Source: Sycon ciliatum (lineage: Eukaryota > Porifera > Calcarea > Leucosolenida > Sycettidae). Taken from it: a stretch of 64,000 bases of DNA. This document shows, piece after piece, positions 1 to 18,849 of this stretch. The DNA is taken from assembly GCF_964019385.1 (NCBI RefSeq), contig NC_088643.1, positions 17,525,373 to 17,589,372 of the forward strand, read 5' to 3'. Each line of letters opens with the position of its first letter. The first letter of the stretch is position 1. The notes under the pieces were generated by a model. It ran no database searches. It was not told the DNA's origin and worked only from the letters and a program-made list of their open reading frames with translations. The translations under genes were made by a program, and so were the position numbers.

Positions 1-97
1 CTCTGCATGTTTCTGACCAGGTAGAGCACAAGGCCCAATAAAACTTCAATAGAAAATGCCCATCTGCGTGCACAGACATCAATGCCTGCAGACTCAC

Positions 98-7010
<6,913 letters not shown>

Positions 7011-7254
7011 CTACACACCACAACCAGGACACAGAAACGAGTCGGTACAGCACCAGCTAGCTATACACAGCACAGCAGAGTGTTTGAATCGAAGAACTTG
7101 GCTCATCATTAACCACCCTCTGAGTGGAAGATAACATCTGCCTCGCCCGATAACCACAGAGTGGATTAAAAAAAGATTCCGTTCTCAGTGTGCCAGTAGA
7201 CTGCCCAGGCCTTTGTGCTGCAAAGCTAGTAGTGTGTGCCAGAAGATGGTAGTA

Positions 7255-7431
7255 CAGTCAGACCTTGCTTATCCTGTCCTCTTTTATCCGGATCCCTCGT
7301 CATCCGGAAGAAAATCGTTGCGTCGCCGATTTATAGCATGTCATGCATACATACAGTATGTGCGTTCGATTATCCGGTTCCCTCGCTTATCCGAATATTT
7401 TAGTGGAAACGGATGTGTGAGGTTAAACTGC
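7255..7431. mobile_element. MITE family B, copy 1 (TTATCCGG-rich)
   Basis: The element starts CAGTCAGACCTTGCTTATCC after a TA and has several internal inverted TTATCCGG/CCGGAT pairs. A copy with the same order of motifs lies at about 50429-50615. The right end is judged by comparing the two copies and is approximate. It lies in the first intron of the pseudokinase-FERM gene. Confidence 0.65.
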
Positions 7432-7610
7432 ACCCTTGGCCACTTCATTGTTTCAACCTGCATGATTTAGCGCTACAGTCGCCCGTGTCGTTTTCCTTCT
7501 TGAGGATACACGTGCATGCTGCGACTCCCTGATGCATACTGGTACAGAACGAAGCAAATCATTTGCTGTGCACATTGTGCATCGTGCACTACTGCAGCAG
7601 CAGTGCCTAC

Positions 7611-7648
7611 GCGTGTGTGTGTGTGTGCGTGTGTGTGTGTGCGTGTGT

Positions 7649-7696
<48 letters not shown>

Positions 7697-7794
7697 GTGC
7701 ACGTGTGTGTGCATGTGTGTGTGCGCGTGTGTGCACGTGTGTGTGCATGTGTGTGTGTATGCGTGTGTGTGCACGTGTGTGCACGTGTGTGCGT
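7611..7794. repeat. (TG)n microsatellite with CG/CA interruptions
   Basis: A degenerate TG array starts about 20 nt inside the first intron of the pseudokinase-FERM gene, just after the donor. In the minus-strand transcript it is CA-rich. Confidence 0.95.
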
Positions 7795-7812
7795 CAGTGC
7801 ATATGCACTTAC

Positions 7813-9546
7813 GGGCCCATCATAGTCGGTCTCTTCTTGCGATCCGTCGTCGTTCCGCGGGGACAAGGTGTCCCTGGTCGCCACACTATCATCCGAGTGA
7901 CGACGGTTGTAGTTGGGACTTGCCTGAAAGGAGAACTTGTGTTGCTGCTGCTGCATTGACGCAGAGCGTGGTATGGACTGTGTTGGCGGCGGCGGTGGTG
8001 ACGACATACTCCTGGAGATGGCGGACTGAGAGCGGACATCACCACTGTCGCCGGACTCGCTGCCTTCACGGTGGATCGACAGTTCACCGCTGCCATTGCT
8101 GGCCGCCTCGCGTTGAAACGCGCTCAGCTTGGCCTCGAGCTGTTTTATACGCGCCGTGTGCCGTCGCCTCTCCTGCTGGTGCATATTGGCCAGCTCGCCG
8201 ACCTGCCGCTCCAGCTGCTTCTCCTGGTCGGCGAGCGTGGCCGTCGCGGCGTCCACCGTCTCCTGGACTTGTCGCTCCAGGCCGCGCACGGCCAGCGCCA
8301 GGTCCGCCTGCTCCTGGAGGCCGCGTGCAAACGGCGAGCACCGCGTCGACGGCCAGCGCACATAGTCGTCGCGCCTGCGCAGCGCCTCCACCAGGCCGAA
8401 CAGCTCTCTGGAGACGGCGCGCTCCAGGCCGCAGTCCACCACGTCCTGGCTTTCCTCGCTGTTGCCAGCGCCACCACCAGAGCCTGCACCTGCACTTGCA
8501 GCGTCGGTTTTATCAGCCGGGTCCAGTGTCATGGCGTCCATGCACCGGTCCACCAGGTCCATGAACTGCGGCGACGCTGCCGACAGCGCCTTGAGATCGG
8601 TGGCGCGGCGAGAGCGCTCCACGTTGACGTTGGACAGCTTGCGCTGGCGATCCCCGCCGCCACCGCTCGGCCTGGTGACTTCGTCCACGTTGGGTTCCCT
8701 GTGCAGCACCATGGCCATGATTAGCACGCCAAAGCTGTACGTGTCAATGCCCAGGTCGTAGCAGTCGTGGTCCAGCGCATCCAGCGGCAGGTAGAGCCGG
8801 GCGCTGGCGCTGCGCGGCGCCACACCATCCGCCGTAGCACCACCGCCACCGCCGTCCATGCCACTGCCTAGGGACAGAGCAGAGGTGGGTGTGGAGGTCA
8901 GCACGTGCTGCTCCGGCATCGTCTCCATGTGCGAGTGACTGGCCGAGTGCAGGCGTGCCAGCGCCAGGTTGCTGTCCGTGAGCTTCACGCTGCCGCCGAG
9001 CGAGAACAGGACGTTGCTCGTGCAGATGCTGCCGTGCAGTAGAGGGTGTGCCAGCGTGTGTAGGTAGCGCATGGCCTGCAGAACATCTAGCGCCACGTCC
9101 ACCACGTCACGGTACGTCAGGCGCGTGCCGAACGCCAGTCGCTGCTGCATGCTCTCGCCGAGCAGTTCGCTGATAATCACCGGATTACCATCTGGTCGGA
9201 TGAACACCCCATAGACCTGGGCGATGTTCGGGTGACGGAGCTGTCCCATCAGATGGCACTCCTGCAGCACGCGTCGCTGGTGCGTCGAGAACGAGCGCAA
9301 GTCCAGCGTTGATTCTTCGGCCGAACTCGAGCCTCTCCGTCCCTCTTCCGTGGTCCGCTGGAGCGTCTTGGCCGCTACCTTGGCCCCGCACCATCGGGCC
9401 ACGCGTACGTCTTCCGCTCCAAACGACCCGGACCCCAGCACCACATTGGTGATCTCTACATCATTCAGCGGCGTATCAGCGTTCAGGCGAATGCCGCGAG
9501 TCCGCCATGTCCTTCTCAGGACTTTCTTGGCCGCCCCGCGACTCAT
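7813..9546 (-). CDS. TKL-type pseudokinase plus coiled coil, first exon of a pseudokinase-FERM gene
   Basis: A 578-codon exon runs from ATG at 9546 to a GTAAGT donor after 7813. The protein-kinase fold is clear: glycine loop GSGSFG at residues 38-43, VAAK with Lys60, a likely alpha-C Glu96, then HPNI, and later a D-x-YSFGV segment at about 268-274, which is TKL-like. The catalytic loop reads HGS (171-173) where HRD is expected. Asn178 is kept and DFG is replaced by DSN (191-193). The catalytic aspartate is therefore missing, and I infer a pseudokinase; ATP or Mg binding through Lys60 and Asp191 may remain. A charged heptad-like coiled coil spans about 409-482, followed by a Ser/Pro/Gln-rich linker to residue 578. 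The donor is phase 0 and matches the phase-0 acceptor of the first FERM exon at 7010. The start is the first ATG of the open frame; upstream exons cannot be excluded. Confidence 0.82.
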
Positions 9547-12190
9547 TCCTCTCGATCCAGGGCGGTGCCGAAAGCGGAATGGTCGACCGGTCGCTCACGC
9601 CCACAAAACTACACGCGGACGAATGGTGGCTACACACAACTACTGACAAATAGCAGATTTCAGAAACGTTTGAAATAAAGGACGTTCCAGAAGCTGTTGG
9701 CGCTGTGGCAGTTGGGCCGTTGGGCGTTGGAGATCTGAGTCTGTGCCCGTCTAACTCTGCATGCGCTACAGGCTAAATAGCCAGGAGTACTGATATAGTT
9801 GGCACGGGGCCCCGGGGCTCGGTAGATACGTCCGCTCGGAAACCATATAATTTCCTGTGCTCGCTTGTACTGCACTGGAGCGCTCGGTAGTTTTGACTAG
9901 TTTGAGGCCGGGACGCGGGAAAGCCCAGGCCTGGGAAAGTAATAGTTAGTTGATCGGTGACCACAGACGCAGTCAGTACAGTCTAGGCAGAGGCTTACTA
10001 AGTCTTGATGATGTTGCCGCGCAAAGAAGAGCTACTAATAGCTAGCAGTTCACACCAGTTGTCTTCCTTGGCGGTTTGTGAAAGAATAGCACAAAGCAGC
10101 TCAACTACAAGTGAAGGCAACGGAATGCTTGCCGTCAAACTACTACATGTAATCCCAACTCCCCAGTCATATTCGTCGCCTATCCATGTAGGCTGCAAAG
10201 TAAAAATATCCGAGGCGGTTCAAACAGAGAATCAGGCTAGACTAGAGACAGCAGTTTCGTGAAGGCCCGCAGAACAAGGGTTGGCTGGCCCGCCTGCCTT
10301 GGTGACAATATTCAATAATGAGTATGCAGCATGTTTGTACTCATGTGGTACCATGTAGTCATCAGTGTACGTGTACCATGGTGTACATCGCACTTCGACT
10401 TCACGGTCATCATGGTCATGCTGACTCGCGTAGAGACTAGAGTCTAGCATGCGCTGGACTGGAGCCAGGCGCTAGGCAGGAGACGTGGACCCTGAGGCCT
10501 GACTCCTATCCTGTCCTGACTTGAGCTGAAGAGAAGTGAAGTCAAGACGGAGCTACAAAAAGTGTGGGGTTGTACACTCAGGCGTTGGGGTGCCTGTGGA
10601 GTGTGGAGGCTGTACATGTTCGGTGTCAGTGCTGTTGAGGCAGTTCGGTGTCAGTGCCACCTGACGAGCTGCTGGCTCAGTGTCTGGCACAGTCCACCAA
10701 GTGTACTGACTCGTACTCGTAGTGACCATGGTGACTGACTGTAGATCTACACACTGCCCTAACTGTTACTGACATACTGACCTGTGTTCGTGTCTACAAT
10801 AGGTCGTCTTGAACATACAGTAGTCCTACATATCAATACGCATCGTTAAAGTTGATAACGAATCAAGTATAGTGTACTAATACTTATGCTTCGTGTAGGT
10901 TTACATGATTCTACATCGTTACCACCGCTTTCTGTGGATCCATTGGCATTGGCAAGGACTGAAGACCATGAAAGAAGAACTCTCTGTGCGCAGAACGTTG
11001 CTCTTGCAAAACATGATTGTGAAGCTGCATGTAATTGTTATCTGCAACAGTGCAAGTACAGTGTCATGAAAGCCGACTCTGATCTGTAATGCACAGCATA
11101 GTCATGCGTGCTTCACCACAGATGGCTGGGAACAGCCACAATGGTCTACGAATACTACGGTGGCTGTACATTACTTCGCTTCTCACTCAGTCCTCTCACC
11201 CTTGACTTGAGACGAGATAGCACCGGCACATCACACCTTGAAGCATAGTGTAGTTGCAGGCTTCAGTCTTCAGACTAAAAATTACACGAACACATACCAC
11301 CATCCAGTAGAGGCTGAATATTATAATTTATGGGTTGAACGTTGAGCAGTGTTCATGAACGTCATAATTGGTGGTGCTCAGTGCTGTGATACTGATAGCG
11401 GAAACCGTTCCAAGCCGGTGAGAAAGAAGCTGTTTCAAGCGGCGTCTTCGCAAATCAGCCAGCCGCACGTGCTTGTAGGTATACTATAAAGGTCACAACC
11501 CACGCAAACAGTTGCCAGCAGAGGGAGAGAGAGCGAGCGAAAGTCCCCCGTCCCCCGCTGCATCCCCATCACCTGATTTTCCCGGAGGGAAGGCGTTTTG
11601 GAACGGTTGCGCTGTGGCCAGAAGGAAGCCTGCTCCTTCATCCATGCTGTTATGAAAACAGTGCGCGTTTATAACTTAGATCACCCATGCTACGAAGTTC
11701 GAACAGACAAGCACAGTATGTACACGTATATCCTTGGTCTAATTCTGCAGGTCCTAAAAGAGTGACATAACAGACAAATTATGCCCACTCCCATTCGGGT
11801 CCAGTGAAGCCGTTCCAAAATTCCTCTTTACCGCGTCAGCTGCGGTGGCTGCTGGAACCAGCTGTGTGACACGTGGACTTCCGTGATCATCGAGACGATA
11901 GACTAGTACTAAAAATACTAATAGAACCTGGCTGGCTATGGTGTAGACTACCACTACCGTGCGTCAGGCCTCGGGGAGTAGAACAAAACCGGTGCCTGCT
12001 AGAACATGACCATTGGTATTATTTTTCATGCTGTCAAACATGACCATTGTATACCGATGACAGCAAATAATTACAAGGCCATTTAATAGTGGGCGCTGAA
12101 GGGAATGGGGAGCAGTTGAGGGGAGAGTGTTAAAATAATGATACGGGTGAACAGCGGTTTTCCGACATTGCCTGCGAGTTACGGGCTCAG
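9547..12190. other. Spacer upstream of the pseudokinase gene; no gene supported
   Basis: This holds the presumed promoter side of the minus-strand pseudokinase gene and otherwise unassigned sequence. A short plus-strand frame at 10886-11089 (67 codons, peptide containing TLCAQNVALAKHDCEAAC) has a protein-like composition but no recognised family. Its splice context is ambiguous, so I do not call it a gene. I see no TATA box, RNA gene or terminal repeats here. Confidence 0.4.
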
Positions 12191-12742
12191 CACGGGCATT
12201 GAGGCGAGGAGGAACCATTGATATGAGTAGAGGGAGACCAGGCAGGCACAGCATGCAGCTTGTACATGTTGTACAGGAATGACAATGCGGCCACTACGCA
12301 CTAGTGTACTGTCCGTCGACGTCCGCCTTGCGTTGAGGCTCTGCAGCAGCACGTTGGGCCCCAGGATGTGCAGGGCCCGTCGCTGAACGCGCCTGCTGGA
12401 GGCTGGTGGCCGTGGGAGCAGCTCCCATCCAGACAAGGGGAGTGTACTCGAAAAGTGGTGTTTCTAAGCCACGGTACGCGACAAGCATGCCAGGACCGTT
12501 CAGGACTTGAGCTGCCTTGCGCAGTTCGCCCGGGCGGCAACTGTCCGGAGCTGGGCGCCAAAACCGAGCATGGAGTCAAGCGTGACTCCCAGTCCCAGGA
12601 GCTTCAGTTGTTGCTGCTGAGGGATGACCTCACCGCCATACGATTGTGGAACCAAGTACGATACTGGACAATGAGCAGTTGAAGGATCAGGAGATGTGGA
12701 CCAGGAAGGACATAGCTGCGGATACACAGGACAAAGAGTCAT
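12190..12742 (-). mobile_element. LINE fragment, C-terminal reverse-transcriptase region
   Basis: The minus strand carries pieces typical of the end of a non-LTR retrotransposon ORF2. They are LKLLGLGVTLDS then GAQLRTVAARAN, LFEYTPLVWMGAAPT, and VQRRALHILGPNVLLQSLNA. The pieces lie in order but in different frames, so the copy is frameshifted at least twice. It is 5'-truncated, as usual for LINEs, and too short to assign a clade. Confidence 0.75.
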
Positions 12743-13084
12743 TGCTATGCTTCTTGGCGAGAAGGAAGGTGATTCTCAATGAACGGGTATATGACAGATG
12801 TAAATGGTTCATGTAAACGGTCCCTAGCATAATTTTGTCACATGCCCTTTTACCTTTGCACTTATTCACATGGCAGACAGGTGTCAGTGGCAGTGTGGAA
12901 AGTGCAAGTCTTCGTGGAATATCCGCGATGGATCAAACCTACTTGGTGTCCCAGGAAGCCTCATGGACATAATCATTGTGTTAGGCTCCTTCCAGTAGTT
13001 TACACTTCTGACCGCAGGCAACCTTGCTGTGAAGGACGTTGGTGGATGTACATGTACATGTACATGTACATCATGTAAGTCGAG

Positions 13085-13977
13085 GCTGAGACTTTCAGCT
13101 CGTGCTTGTCTTGGTTGCGCTCACTTTCCCCTTACCTCGTTATGTAATTTCTATATACAACAGAGCGAAACAGTTGCTGTCCACAGATTTCAGTGTTATG
13201 TTACTTGGAACCTTCCAAGCTGGAAAGCTGTTGGAGTGCGCATCCACGGAGTGCTAGAGCTGATTGCCAGTTAGGTGACGTGTAGAACGTCAGTAGGTCT
13301 ACGAGTCGTTGGTCAGTGTCGTGCAATACTATCGCATGAGCTGATTGTAAAGTAACTGGTGGTGGTAGTAGATATGATAGCGTAACTTGTATCTTTGGTC
13401 CTCTTTTCTTCTTATAAATATTATTATTAAGGCTGCGTTTACACGGAGACGAAACGAAACGAAACGGAACGAAAACGGGCTGGCCTCGAATCGTTTTCAA
13501 ACCGTTTACACGAGAACGGCAAACCGTTTTGAACTGTTCACACGAAAACGGAAAACGGGCGATCAGGCTGGAGTTAGCACGTGCTGACTTGGCGCAAGGG
13601 CGGGAAGTAACACGTTAGTTGGAGTTGGTACGTGCTGGTGGTCGCAAAGGTCAGGTATTCCCCGCGAAATACAGTCCCGCGCGGAATGGTTTCCATGACC
13701 GCGCTCCATTTCCAATCGTTTTCACTGTTTTCACCGTTTACACGAGAACGAAAGCGTTTTGAAAACGTTTTGAAAACGTTTCAAAACACTTTGAAGTGCG
13801 TTTCCATTTCGTTCCGTTTAGGTATCGTTTTCGGGCGTTGTCGTGTAAACGATAGTAGTAAACGCAATGATTTCGTTCCGTTTAGGTCCTACTTCGTTGT
13901 CGTGTAAACGCAAATCGTTTTCAATCGTTGTCGTGTAAACGCAGCCTAAATCCTTGGCCCTCCACCCGAGTCCGAGC
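13085..13977. repeat. Dispersed repeat, copy 1, interrupted by a MITE
   Basis: Sequence from GCTGAGACTTTCAGCT to ATCCTTGGCCCTCCACC, excluding the insert at 13431-13946, is repeated at 15517-15895. Shared blocks include CTTCCAAGCTGGAA, GAGCTGATTGCCAGTTA and GGTCCTCTTTTCTTCTTATA. The repeat has no clear coding function. Confidence 0.8.
13431..13946. mobile_element. MITE with GGCTGCGTTTACACG ends and TAA target duplication
   Basis: A 516-bp element has inverted ends GGCTGCGTTTACACG and CGTGTAAACGCAGCC and is flanked by TAA on both sides. A 3-bp TWA duplication is typical of PIF/Harbinger-type elements. The interior is built of repeated GAAACG/CGTTTC motifs. The paralogous repeat at about 15861-15895 shows the uninterrupted site, which supports a real insertion. 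No transposase is seen. Confidence 0.88.
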
Positions 13978-14268
13978 TAACTATGCACACCTATCTTATG
14001 AGCCGTCCCTACCATACGGCGAAACGATCGTCGTGTCAAACTGCTGCTTGGTACTGCTGCTTATTTTTTCATCTCAAATGTCTTGGTCGAAGTACTCTAC
14101 TGTAGTACCGAGGCGTTCGGTTCTTCCCAATTCATGTTCGCTTAGCTTCCCCTCCAATTGATCTTCGAATCTTTAGAGCCACACAAGTAAGTTAGTTGTG
14201 TGGTATGTTGCTATACGTCCTTGACCGTTTTGTCTGATGCCGGTCTTGCCAGTATCGTTCTTGACATA

Positions 14269-14459
14269 CAGTCAACTTCGCTAATAACGACTGCGGATAT
14301 AACGACAATTCGCGAATAACGACAGAATGTCCATGCCCAGAGCAAAGTTCCATCCAACTGTAATACTAATTATAATGAGACTTCGGGTATAACGACACTT
14401 CGCGAATAAGGACACTTTGTTGATGCCCCGCCGAGTGTCGTTATAAACGAAGTTGACTG
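14269..14459. mobile_element. MITE family A, copy 2
   Basis: A 191-bp element with ends CAGTCAACTTCGCTAATAAC and TATAAACGAAGTTGACTG and TA duplications. It matches the copy at 1574-1745 throughout (for example GCCCAGAGCAAAGT and GAGACTTCGGG). The ends resemble Tigger/pogo-type MITEs. Confidence 0.88.
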
Positions 14460-14484
14460 TACATGTGCATGTACATCCGCCAAC

Positions 14485-15493
14485 AGGGCTAGGGGCGTAG
14501 GCAGGAAGGGGGTGCTTTGGGTGCCAAAGCACCCCCCTCAAATATTTCGATCTTGGTTCACAGCTAGCTGGTTCGAGAGAGACTATAGCAGACCCGCTGA
14601 TCACATGCGCAACTCTGCACATCGCACACTGTAGCCATCCCTGCCCTGTTTTAGACCAGCATGGAGTAGTAGGTTCTACTTCCTGGTTCAGACCTGCAAG
14701 CACAATGTATCTGAAACCAAACCACATGCAGTGTCTCATGATTGGCCATTTTGCAATGAAATTTCTAGTCAAGGGAACTCCGCTTCGTACCTGCCGTTGT
14801 GCAGTGTCACATCAGGCCTCAGCAGGCTCAGCACATGATTTGCATCGCACTCCACATGTTTTGTAAGCAAAGAATCATACAAACACGCCATTGGTAGAAG
14901 CAAGGAAGTAGCAACGCGGTCTATGGCCGGAAAGCACACGTCAGACATAGCAGTTTGTTCTCGCTATGTTTTGTATAATGTAGTTCTCGCTGTAAATTGG
15001 TCTCGTTGTGGAAAGGCAAAGTTTCTTTCATGTATTGCAAGTGTGGATACAGCAGTAGAAGAGTGAAAGTAACGTTGAAGTGCATTTTGAGTTTTTGTGG
15101 GAAATAGTGTAGGTTTGACCAAGGATGCCTTACTGCACTATCAAACATGACGAAGGGGAAAAATGGCTCGAGAAATCCCACTTTAATTTAAAAGTTCGAT
15201 GGAGAGTGTGATAATTCTGGAGAAAGCAGCATCCAGGACTTAGTCCATCATTAGTTGGAAGCACGCCAGGGTGTAGTAAAATACCATAATCATTACTACT
15301 CCCTGGTTGGAGATTTGCCATTCACTGATTGATCTTCAGCGTCGAATTAGTAATTTTGCTCCCCCCCCCCCCCCCCCCAATTCACGGATCGAATAATATG
15401 CATGAAAGGACCAACATAAGTGCATGACTACTGTACTTTTGTGTGGGGAAAGTCGTGGCACCCCCCTTGATCACTATCCTGGCTACGCCCCTG
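14485..15493. mobile_element. About 1-kb non-autonomous element with GGGGCGTAG ends (hAT-like)
   Basis: The left end reads AGGGCTAGGGGCGTAGGCAG and the right end, inverted, CAGGGGCGTAGCCAGGA. GCCAAC lies on both sides as a probable target duplication. The CAGGGGCGTAGCC end is common in hAT-like non-autonomous elements. The interior includes GGGGGTGC/GCACCCCC near the ends and a poly-C tract at 15361-15378. No transposase frame is visible. Confidence 0.6.
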
Positions 15494-15516
15494 GCCAACG
15501 ATCTTCACACTCTTGC

Positions 15517-15895
15517 TGAGACTTTCAGCTCATGCTTGTCTTGGTTGCGCTCACCTTCCCCTCCTTGTGTTATTTCTACAACTTACTTTGTCGTGTTGAA
15601 CCTTCCAAGCTGGAAGGTTGTTGGAGCGCGCATCCAAGAAGTGCTAGAGCTGATTGCCAGTTACATTATATTAATCTTTATTTCAGGATTACCCAAAGGC
15701 TAACGCCTATCTGGGGATCTCCTAATTATTATACATGTAGGTGTAGAACGTCTGTACCGTTGGCCAGTGTCGTGCAATGCGCTGATTGTGAAGTAACTGG
15801 TGGTGTTAGTGGATATTATTTATAGCGTAACTAGGCTGGTAGCATCTTTGGTCCTCTTTTCTTCTTATAAATTAATCCTTGGCCCTCCACCGGAG
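15517..15895. repeat. Dispersed repeat, copy 2 (empty site for the 13431 MITE)
   Basis: This is the paralog of 13085-13977. It lacks the 516-bp MITE but carries its own extra stretch of about 70 bp at roughly 15662-15735. Confidence 0.75.
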
Positions 15896-15899
15896 AAGA

Positions 15900-17055
15900 A
15901 ATCAATTGCAATTTGCATAATTGATGCACGTTGCGCAATTGAAAGTTATAATACGAAGCACTTGACCTTCGAGCTTCTTGGCCATCGATCAAAGAAATGG
16001 TGAAATTTATTTTTCACTAAAAAAAATCCAAAAATATTAATTTCGGTCTGTGGGAGTACGAGTCTGTGAGAGAACGCCCACTCGTGCCGTTGTGACAGAT
16101 CCCAGGGCCACGTTGAGGGGCCCTATCCCACCACCAAGAGTACATAACCCCCCAGGGGGTTATGTACTCTTGCCACCACCCATGGCTGCTTCTGGACTTT
16201 TTTAGGTTAGGTTTGGATCCCGCGCACGGACAGAATGGGCAAGAAAATGTGAAAAAAATTGTAAATGCATTTTTTTGGCACCTGGGTGGCTTGCACACCG
16301 TGGCACTATGCCGGAATTTTGAGTTTTTCCGGCCTGGAAAGCCTAGCGCCTGTCAGTGAGGCACAAGAACTTTTAAATCATGTCCAGAGGGCCAGCATAG
16401 TGGCAGGAGTGTGTGGTGAAAATTTCGCTCAAATCCATTGAGAGACACCAAAGTTACGGAAAGCCACTTCCGATATAGTGAGCGACAGAGGCTTGGCGGC
16501 TGTCTCAAATACCTGTGCTGAAATCATATCCGGCCGTAGCCACACAGAACTCTCTCAGCTTTTGTGGAATACAATCATTAATGCTGCTGCTGCTGCTCCT
16601 ATTACTGTTTGTGCTATAGATGATATGCCAAATAACGTGCAACTAGACTTGAGAGGGCATTGCAGAGTAGTTGCATACAAAGTTCAAAGTTGTACGGTTA
16701 CCTGTGACTTGCATTCTTGCAGAGCTCAGGGTCTATCGTGTACACATTGTAGAACAATTTGTATGCAACTTGTGTGCCATGCCCTCTCAAGTCTAGTTGC
16801 GCGTTATTTGGCACATCATCTATTGCAACCTGCCTAGCTCTGAATGTTAGTGCTATAAATACTTGAAGTAATTTGCACTGAAGTGTCGCTGAAGCCGAGA
16901 TCTCAGGTCGGTGGAGATGCTCCCGGTTTCACCACCACAGTTGCGTCTGTAGTCACCTCTATCATGCAGTATTCTGTTCTCGAGGTTCGTGGATTCTCGT
17001 AAAAAAATTAAAAATTCAATTCACCGCCAGTACGGTGTACATCATGGCTAGCTGT
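15900..17055. other. Spacer with a short palindrome and a 65-bp-arm hairpin
   Basis: At 16131-16178 CAAGAGTACATAACC faces its inverse around a CCCCC/GGGGG centre. At 16617-16681 and 16758-16822 two 65-bp arms are inverted copies separated by 76 bp. Neither has coding potential. Nothing else is recognised before the carbonyl reductase gene. Confidence 0.7.
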
Positions 17056-17060
17056 GGCGG

Positions 17061-17915
17061 TCACCATTCACACACCTGTGTGTTCTTGTAGAACTGCCCA
17101 GACGGTGATTCCTTATCCAGCAACGCCAGCACGACGGGCGTTTCGGCGCCTTCCTCCACTGTCAGCCTGCCCCTGTGCTCGTTCAGGTCCGTGTCTACAA
17201 ATCCTGGGCAGCAGGAGTTGATCAGAATGCTGTGCGCGGGCCGCGCGGCAGTCACGTCGCGTGCCTGGATGCGCGTCAGCCCGATGAGAAAGACTTTGGA
17301 CATGCTGTAGGCGGAATCCGCCGGCCACGGGGCAGTGTCGCCGCTTTCGTTGGCGGCGGCGGCCACATAGTCCCTGGCCATACCTAGCAGATCGCTTTCA
17401 GTGAGCTGCGGCGACACGAGCTGTTCCTGCAAGCTCTCGTTGCCCACCTTGCTCAAGCGACCCAGACCGGATGCAACGTTCACAACCCGCGCCCCAGCTC
17501 TCAGCAGCGGGAACAGCACTTGACATACACGGTGCGTGGCAAAGAAGTTCGTTTCCATGGTGATCCGCGCCTTTTCGGCCGGGCTCTTCTCGCACTTCGC
17601 GAGCACGTAGATGCCGGCGTTGTTGACCAGGACGTCCAGTCCGCCGTACTCCGACTGCAGGAACGCGGCAAGCCTGCGCACGCTGCCGTCGTCGGTGATG
17701 TCCAGCTGGTGGAACACCGGCTTCAGGCCCTTCTGCCGCAGTAGCTCGGCGCACGCACTCTCGCCGCGGCCCACGTCCCGTGCCGTCAGGACGACGTCCC
17801 CGCTGAACTTGCGGCACAGCGACTCCACGATGGCAAGGCCTATGCCCTTGTTGCTGCCGGTCACCACTGCTACTGGCTTGTTCGCTGTTTCCATGATGTG
17901 ACGCCTAACGACCAA
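17061..17915 (-). CDS. CBR1-like: Carbonyl reductase (CBR1-like short-chain dehydrogenase), intronless
   Basis: An intronless 284-residue frame shows the classical SDR plan: NAD(P)-binding TGSNKGIG (19-26), NNAG (98-101), catalytic Ser149 in VNVASG, and Tyr203/Lys207 in AYSMSK. CCPGFVDTDL at 235-244 and SGQFYKNTQVCEW at the C terminus are marks of animal carbonyl reductase 1. That family reduces quinones, prostaglandins and other carbonyls with NADPH in the cytosol. The second Met (start 17894) gives an N terminus closer to CBR1 (METANKPVAVVTGSNKG), so it may be the true start. It is divergent from the DUF2961 gene, with about 930-955 bp between starts. Length and active site look complete; the exact substrate is unknown. 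Confidence 0.93.
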   Translation of the reverse strand: MVVRRHIMETANKPVAVVTGSNKGIGLAIVESLCRKFSGDVVLTARDVGRGESACAELLRQKGLKPVFHQLDITDDGSVRRLAAFLQSEYGGLDVLVNNAGIYVLAKCEKSPAEKARITMETNFFATHRVCQVLFPLLRAGARVVNVASGLGRLSKVGNESLQEQLVSPQLTESDLLGMARDYVAAAANESGDTAPWPADSAYSMSKVFLIGLTRIQARDVTAARPAHSILINSCCPGFVDTDLNEHRGRLTVEEGAETPVVLALLDKESPSGQFYKNTQVCEW

Positions 17916-18849
17916 TTTTTTTAAACCGTCACTTGAACTATGTCTTAGTTCATGTACTAATTCTATGGGTTTTTTTAATTAAAATTGAATAGGAAGATAC
18001 AAATACCTGTATGGTTCAAACTTTTACCGTTTCTCCTGTGCCAGCTACAATAGTGTTATGGCTAGTAAGAGTGATCAACGTATACACTAACTCGAAATGA
18101 TGACGGTTGATATTCCTCTAGTTCACAGCAGACCTTGCAAGTGTATACTAGTACCAGGAGCACTGAGCTAGCTGAACGGCTTGTTTTATTACTATTAACG
18201 TAACTGGGAACACGGCCACAACAAATGAACAACGTAACAAAAACACTTCGTCGATCGTTCAAAACAGAAAACATGAAACAAAAAAAGTCTGGAGTTTTGA
18301 CTTTTTTCAGTTTGAGCTTCGTGAATGCAGCCAAGGCGGCTCTCCCATTCACTCGATCGATACGCTCGTCGCCGGTGCACCATGTGCTCCAATACAAGTA
18401 CAACAAGTCCAAGTCCAACTGCTACGAGTAGATCAGGGGCTACTCTTCCTTGGTGATCGCGTGAGGCAAAACTCTTGTTGACGGCATGGCACAGAACGAT
18501 CTTCCGAGTTGACGGCTAGCGTCGTGATTATCATTTTGGCGACTACATATAAGAAAGAGCAACAGCACAGACAGACTTTTGCCCTGCGCTGGATCATGGA
18601 GAGTGGAGTGAAGCGTCCGCAATTCAGTTGCTGAGTTCAGAAAAGTAGTTAGTACTAGTAGTAGTTCAGTCTTGCGGATTGCCAGTCCCTACACTACACT
18701 AACAGCACACCCGCAAATAGAAAAGCTGACAGGATCGCTTTTCTAAATACTACCCTGTACAAGTGTGTAGGTCAAGAAGAGACGAACACCGCCGGCGAGC
18801 ATTGTAGGACGTTCAATCGGTTGGAGCAAACCTGCGCGTAATAAGAATC

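Noticed and set aside
10886-11089. 67-codon frame with a protein-like composition
   Set aside because: No family match by eye and no convincing splice or promoter context.
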